DNA of 64,000 nt from Monocercomonoides exilis. Lineage: Eukaryota > Preaxostyla > Oxymonadida > Polymastigidae. How positions within the stretch are numbered: the first letter of the stretch is position 1; each line of letters starts with the position of its first letter. Below are positions 60,418 through 64,000 of the stretch, piece after piece. The stretch covers positions 1 through 64,000 of the forward strand of contig LSRY02000062.1 in NCBI GenBank assembly GCA_001643675.2. Direction: 5' to 3'. The translations under genes were made by a program, and so were the position numbers. Under the pieces are notes generated by a model. The model ran no database searches. It saw nothing but the letters and a program-made list of their open reading frames with translations, and was not told where the DNA came from.

Positions 60418-61097
60418 CCAGCTGGCAAAAAAATCATGACATTGATTTTTTGTTATCTTTCTTCGATCTTCTTCTTGTGCCATTGCTTTTAAATGCGCTC
60501 TTTTCAAACAACTCTAAATCGTTTTTCAGCATTCCATTTCTCTTTGTGCTGACTTTTCTTTTATTCAAAATTATTTTTTCGTAATTGGATGATGTTTCAA
60601 AATTAGGATGTAAAATTTTTTTTGAGTTTTTTAATTGCAAAAATTTTATTACAAATAAAGTGTTATGATTCAATGAAAAATATTGTTTACATTAATCGTC
60701 CAATTGTCTTCTTTCCTAATAATTCTTCTTCATATTTTATTTTCCTTTCATTTTTCTTTCCATTCTATTGACTTTACACTTTCTTTCTTTTAATTGTTTC
60801 CAATAAATTTCACAGGAAACAATTCCATTTCAACATTTTTAACACGATTTTCAGATCTAAAATTTCTTTTTTGTCAGTTAAACGAATTTGTAGATATTTC
60901 ATTGCAATCTCCAAAACCTGCAATAACACCTTATCAGAAATATAAATTCATCGAACGAAGATGCACAAAATGTTCATAAATTCAATACTTCAATGCACAT
61001 TGCATCCTCCAAATCAAATCTTCAGGGGATGAGTGCATGCTTCGAAAGATGGAGAGATGGACACAAACAGAAACAGACTCAACTTGGCTCATCTTCT
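60418..61097. other. Intergenic region between convergent genes
   Basis: 680 bp between the SNF1 stop and the stop of the next minus-strand gene. An AATAAA-like element lies near 60654. Small open frames (for example 60794-60979) look random. No RNA gene seen. Confidence 0.45.
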
Positions 61098-63572
61098 TCA
61101 AGTGTATTCACCCGAATCATTCCACTCTTTTTCATTTGGCTGGCCTTCCCCACTTCTCGAATCTCCAATCTCGCTGCTTTCACCAAAAGATGTGAATTGC
61201 CCATGTTCATCGCAATCATTATCATCACCATCTTCTTCCTCATCCTCCTCATCCTCCTCATCCTCCTCCTCATCCTCCTCCTCTTCTTCTTCATATGAAG
61301 TCCTATAACTCTCATTGCCTCCATATTTCATTCCACCACCGCCACCACCACTGCTGCTGTATTGCATCTGAATGGCACTTCCCTCTTTCCCCATGCACTC
61401 TTCGTCCTCTTCTCCATCGCCCTGTGCTGCTTCACCGCGAAAGGCGCCTGTCTCGTCCCATTCGCGCTGATAGGGCCTCGAAAGGACAGATGCCATCGTC
61501 TCGTTTCTGTTCGTGATGATTGTCGCCAGAAATCGCAGAAGAGGAAGGCTCCACGCCTGGTGCTCTGCAAGCGGCGGCAGAGAGGCAGCCGAGCTGCAAG
61601 AGGAGGCTGATGCCCCGCTCGCCAGCTGCCGAGGCTTCAGCACAGAATCCAGCAGAGGAGACAGCGACGAGAAAAGAGACAGGCACAGCCCTGTCTTCAC
61701 CAGCACCGCCTGATACGAATGCACCAGCGTGGCCGAAGACAGCGCCAGCGACATCCTCTGCGCATGCCACGCGGCTGGGCGATGGGAAGGTGGCACTGGC
61801 ACAAACAAAGGCAACAAAGCATCCCTCACCACCCCAACCATCGCACTCATCTCCTTCCGCGCCAGAAGCCCGCTTCCTGAAGAAGGGCCTGCCCTCTCGC
61901 TTGCCCCTCCCATTCCGCTTTTGCTGCCTGCACCCCCTTCCTTCTCCTCGACTGCACAGCCACACTCCTCCCACTCCCTCTCGCTCACCCACAGCATCGC
62001 ATGCTCCACCACGACGCCTCTGCTCCTCTCTGCTGCCTCCCGCTGCTTCGCCGTCTTCTTCTCTGCTGCACCCCGCCGATCCCCCAACCCACCCGAAGCC
62101 GAGCCAGACGGCAAAGAGCCAGCGAGCGACGCTGCACTCGGCGATGCAGCTTTCTGTATTTGCGCAATCAGCGAAACAGCCCTGTCCTTGCTCGTGCTCC
62201 GCCCTGCTCCCTGCTTTGCCCCGCCAGCTGCCCTGCCGCTCCTCCCAGCGCTGCTGCTCCTCGGCAACGCCATCCCATGGATTGGCACTGCGCCAGCCAT
62301 TCCCGATGCTTTAGGAGATGGAGATGGAGATGGAGATGGAGACGGTTGAGACAAAAGAGATGACAGAGACTGCCTTCCTGCAATTGTTGATGCTCCGCGT
62401 CTGCCTTTCTCTCTTGTGCTCGATGCCTCGGCCTCTGCCTCTGCCTCTTCCCCCTTCCTCTTTGCCCCAACCTCCAAGCCCTCACTGCTGTTGCACCCAC
62501 GCACACTCTCTTTCCCCACCCCGCCTTTTGCGCTGTGAGATCCAGAACCGAGTGCCCCTCCCTTCTCTCTGCCCATCTCAAACAGGCTGTACACAAGCGC
62601 TGTGATCCCCATCCCTCGCTGCAGCAGCGGAATGCACTGCTTCAGCAGCTGCTCCAGAAGTCGCACTGCCCCCGGCGTCTTTTCTGCAAACAGCGACAGC
62701 ACCCGGTCAGACGCGCTGCTGACGGGGACAGGCGCGCTCCCCAGCGATGCAGCCTTCGCCACAAGCGGCGTGATCGAATAAAGCGACTGATACACACTCT
62801 CCGACAGAATCGACATCTGCATGTGCGGGGGCAGAAAGCGCAGCGCCCCATGCCCCAGCGGCCGCGTCGACGCAACGTTGTGCACAAGCGGCTGCAGCGC
62901 TGCCTTCTGCTCCAGCACCGCCTTCGACCCTGCCAGCGGGGCAAGCGGAAACAGCGGCGCCTCTGCCTTTGCCTCTGAGCGTTCTTCTTCCTCCCAAGCC
63001 CCCTCCTCGCCCCCAGAGCCAAGCCCCGACTGCGCAGCCCTCCCTGCAGGCCACCGCTCCTCCGTCGTCTCCCACATGTACGACGCCCGGTGCAGCGTGT
63101 TGCAGAACTGTGAAAACGACCCAGCTGCAATTTTCGCTTTTCGCCCCTCTTCTGCGCCCCCGCTCCCTTTGCACCCCTGGCCCACCTCCCTCTGGGCTGC
63201 CCATCTCGACCGCTGCTGGTGCAGATGCCGCACATAGCGCTGGATGTTCTGCGCCTGCGACAGCCCCTGAAAACTGCTTCCGGGCTTCGGCCCCGCCTGC
63301 ACGCGCACCGGAGACGGCTTCCGCGCCGCCTGCCCAGAAATCATCTTTGCCTTCTCCAGGCGCGACCGCGTTATCACCGCCACCGACGGCGCCATCTGCG
63401 GCTGCGCAGGCGCTTCGATTGCCGTGAAATGCTCGTCCTTCCCGAGCCCCGTCTGCAGGAAGCGCAGCGACTCCCGCAGCTCGCTGTTCACAACGGCCGC
63501 GTGGCTGGCCTGCGCCTCCAGCCGCGCATAGATGCGCACCAGCCGAAGGGAGAGCTCTTTGAAGTTCTGCAT
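61098..63572 (-). CDS. Hypothetical GC-rich protein with acidic tail
   Basis: Not recognised. 824 aa, one exon, ATG 63572, TGA at the end. The N-terminus is helical (MQNFKELSLRLVRIYARLEAQ), then LSQAQNIQRYVRHLHQQRSRW and FCNTLHRASYMWETTEERWP. A hydrophobic helical part follows (SVYQSLYSITPLVAKAAS, RLLEQLLKQCIPLLQRGMGITALVYSLFEMG) and an Ala/Ser/Gly-rich low-complexity middle. A second helical part has WHAQRMSLALSSATLVHSY. It ends in a poly-Glu/Asp run coded by GAG/GAT repeats (about 61213-61300). GC content is far above the neighbouring intergenic DNA. The residues in the helical parts look conserved in style, so I take it as a real gene, but the family is unknown. Confidence 0.65.
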   Translation of the reverse strand: MQNFKELSLRLVRIYARLEAQASHAAVVNSELRESLRFLQTGLGKDEHFTAIEAPAQPQMAPSVAVITRSRLEKAKMISGQAARKPSPVRVQAGPKPGSSFQGLSQAQNIQRYVRHLHQQRSRWAAQREVGQGCKGSGGAEEGRKAKIAAGSFSQFCNTLHRASYMWETTEERWPAGRAAQSGLGSGGEEGAWEEEERSEAKAEAPLFPLAPLAGSKAVLEQKAALQPLVHNVASTRPLGHGALRFLPPHMQMSILSESVYQSLYSITPLVAKAASLGSAPVPVSSASDRVLSLFAEKTPGAVRLLEQLLKQCIPLLQRGMGITALVYSLFEMGREKGGALGSGSHSAKGGVGKESVRGCNSSEGLEVGAKRKGEEAEAEAEASSTREKGRRGASTIAGRQSLSSLLSQPSPSPSPSPSPKASGMAGAVPIHGMALPRSSSAGRSGRAAGGAKQGAGRSTSKDRAVSLIAQIQKAASPSAASLAGSLPSGSASGGLGDRRGAAEKKTAKQREAAERSRGVVVEHAMLWVSEREWEECGCAVEEKEGGAGSKSGMGGASERAGPSSGSGLLARKEMSAMVGVVRDALLPLFVPVPPSHRPAAWHAQRMSLALSSATLVHSYQAVLVKTGLCLSLFSSLSPLLDSVLKPRQLASGASASSCSSAASLPPLAEHQAWSLPLLRFLATIITNRNETMASVLSRPYQREWDETGAFRGEAAQGDGEEDEECMGKEGSAIQMQYSSSGGGGGGMKYGGNESYRTSYEEEEEEDEEEDEEDEEDEEEDGDDNDCDEHGQFTSFGESSEIGDSRSGEGQPNEKEWNDSGEYT

Positions 63573-63928
63573 AAATTATTGTGGGCGCCTCAATTGATTT
63601 TTTTTTATTTTTGATAACTGTCAACCTCAACATGCTCAATCATAGCAAAATAAACAATCTGTAGATATGAAGGATAGAAATGGAAATGCAATTTTTTTCC
63701 TTTGTTTTTCTTTCTTTTTTACAAAAAGAATTATTATCTCGAAAACAACAAACGGAAAAGCGGAAAAGAACAGAAAAACAGAAAGCACTGAACAAAACAC
63801 AAAAACAAAAAAATCGCCAATTCTTTGCTTTGTCTTCAGCCCCACATCCACGCAACAGCACAGCCAAGGTTCCTTTCACAAAGCCTTGTGTTCTCAAAAA
63901 TACACAGCAAGAAAGCCACCACACACCC
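63573..63928. other. Spacer between two minus-strand genes
   Basis: 356 bp, rich in A/C on the plus strand (T/G-rich on the coding side of the upstream gene). It is probably the 3' UTR of the edge kinase plus the promoter of the 61-63.5 kb gene. Open frames here are T-rich and unconvincing. Confidence 0.4.
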
Positions 63929-64000
63929 TCACAGAAACACCATTGCCTCCAGCTTCTCCACAATCGCCTCAAAACTCGGACGCACATGCACGTCAGACTG
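63929..64000 (-). CDS. C-terminal end of a TKL-like protein kinase, cut by the window edge
   Basis: The minus strand from base 64000 to the TGA at 63931-63929 reads 23 residues, DVHVRPSFEAIVEKLEAM being the core. RPSF..I...L is the classical end (subdomain XI) of tyrosine-kinase-like kinases. It differs from the PEQRPTLAGLKREF end of the surface-protein tails. The rest of the gene lies beyond the window. Confidence 0.65.
   Translation of the reverse strand, partial: QSDVHVRPSFEAIVEKLEAMVFL

Noticed and set aside
1-64000. tRNA, rRNA or CRISPR features
   Set aside because: None could be recognised by eye; no T-loop with a fitting acceptor stem and no regularly spaced short repeats were found.

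Overview
The window looks like nuclear DNA of an anaerobic flagellate of the Preaxostyla/oxymonad type, with Monocercomonoides the closest guess. The basis is an archaeal-type alanyl-tRNA synthetase, very large beta-helix surface proteins with kinase-like cytoplasmic tails, a TmcB-like multispan protein, eukaryotic regulators (DOCK GEF, GCP3, AMPK/SNF1, NEK, eIF4E), many short introns (44-155 nt), and AT-rich intergenic DNA beside GC-rich coding blocks. Host genes here end in TGA, TAA or TAG, so the host code is read as standard. The species call is inference, since no search was possible.

Layout. 1-405: N-terminus of a surface protein running off the left edge (-). 493-4215: archaeal-type AlaRS (+). 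5304-13078: giant beta-helix membrane protein A (-), broken by four one-base frame disruptions. 13402-15790: unrecognised GC-rich gene (+). 15791-18673: AT-rich, holding a Merlin/IS1595-like transposase whose single frame is crossed by TAA/TAG codons. 18674-24009: TmcB-like protein with a degenerate hemerythrin-like C-terminus (-). 24324-32379: DOCK-family Rho GEF (-). 33531-41375: intact giant surface protein B (+). 42162-44310: a near-perfect palindrome of two 1,015-bp arms. 44936-45385: bacterial-type GNAT (-). 45472-50224: nine-exon NEK-like kinase (+). 50701-54659: GCP3 (-). 55122-56851: class II eIF4E with a long RGG-type tail (+). 58447-60417: AMPK/SNF1 alpha kinase (+). 61098-63572: unknown GC-rich protein (-). 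63929-64000: last 23 codons of a TKL-like kinase (-).

The main structural feature is the pair of surface-protein genes. They lie in inverted orientation about 28 kb apart. Their ectodomains differ, but the last ~400 codons plus ~750 bp of 3' flank are almost identical (4553-6505 against 40174-42127). This suggests recent gene conversion or segmental duplication of a shared signalling tail. Copy B's 3' flank runs, after 34 bp, into the palindromic element.

Exon structures for the DOCK, NEK, GCP3 and eIF4E genes were worked out by eye, and all close in frame. They show a repeated unusual 5' splice site, GTTTG. Frame disruptions cluster in the first ~15.3 kb and each coincides with a homopolymer run, so sequencing or assembly error is a serious alternative to decay there.
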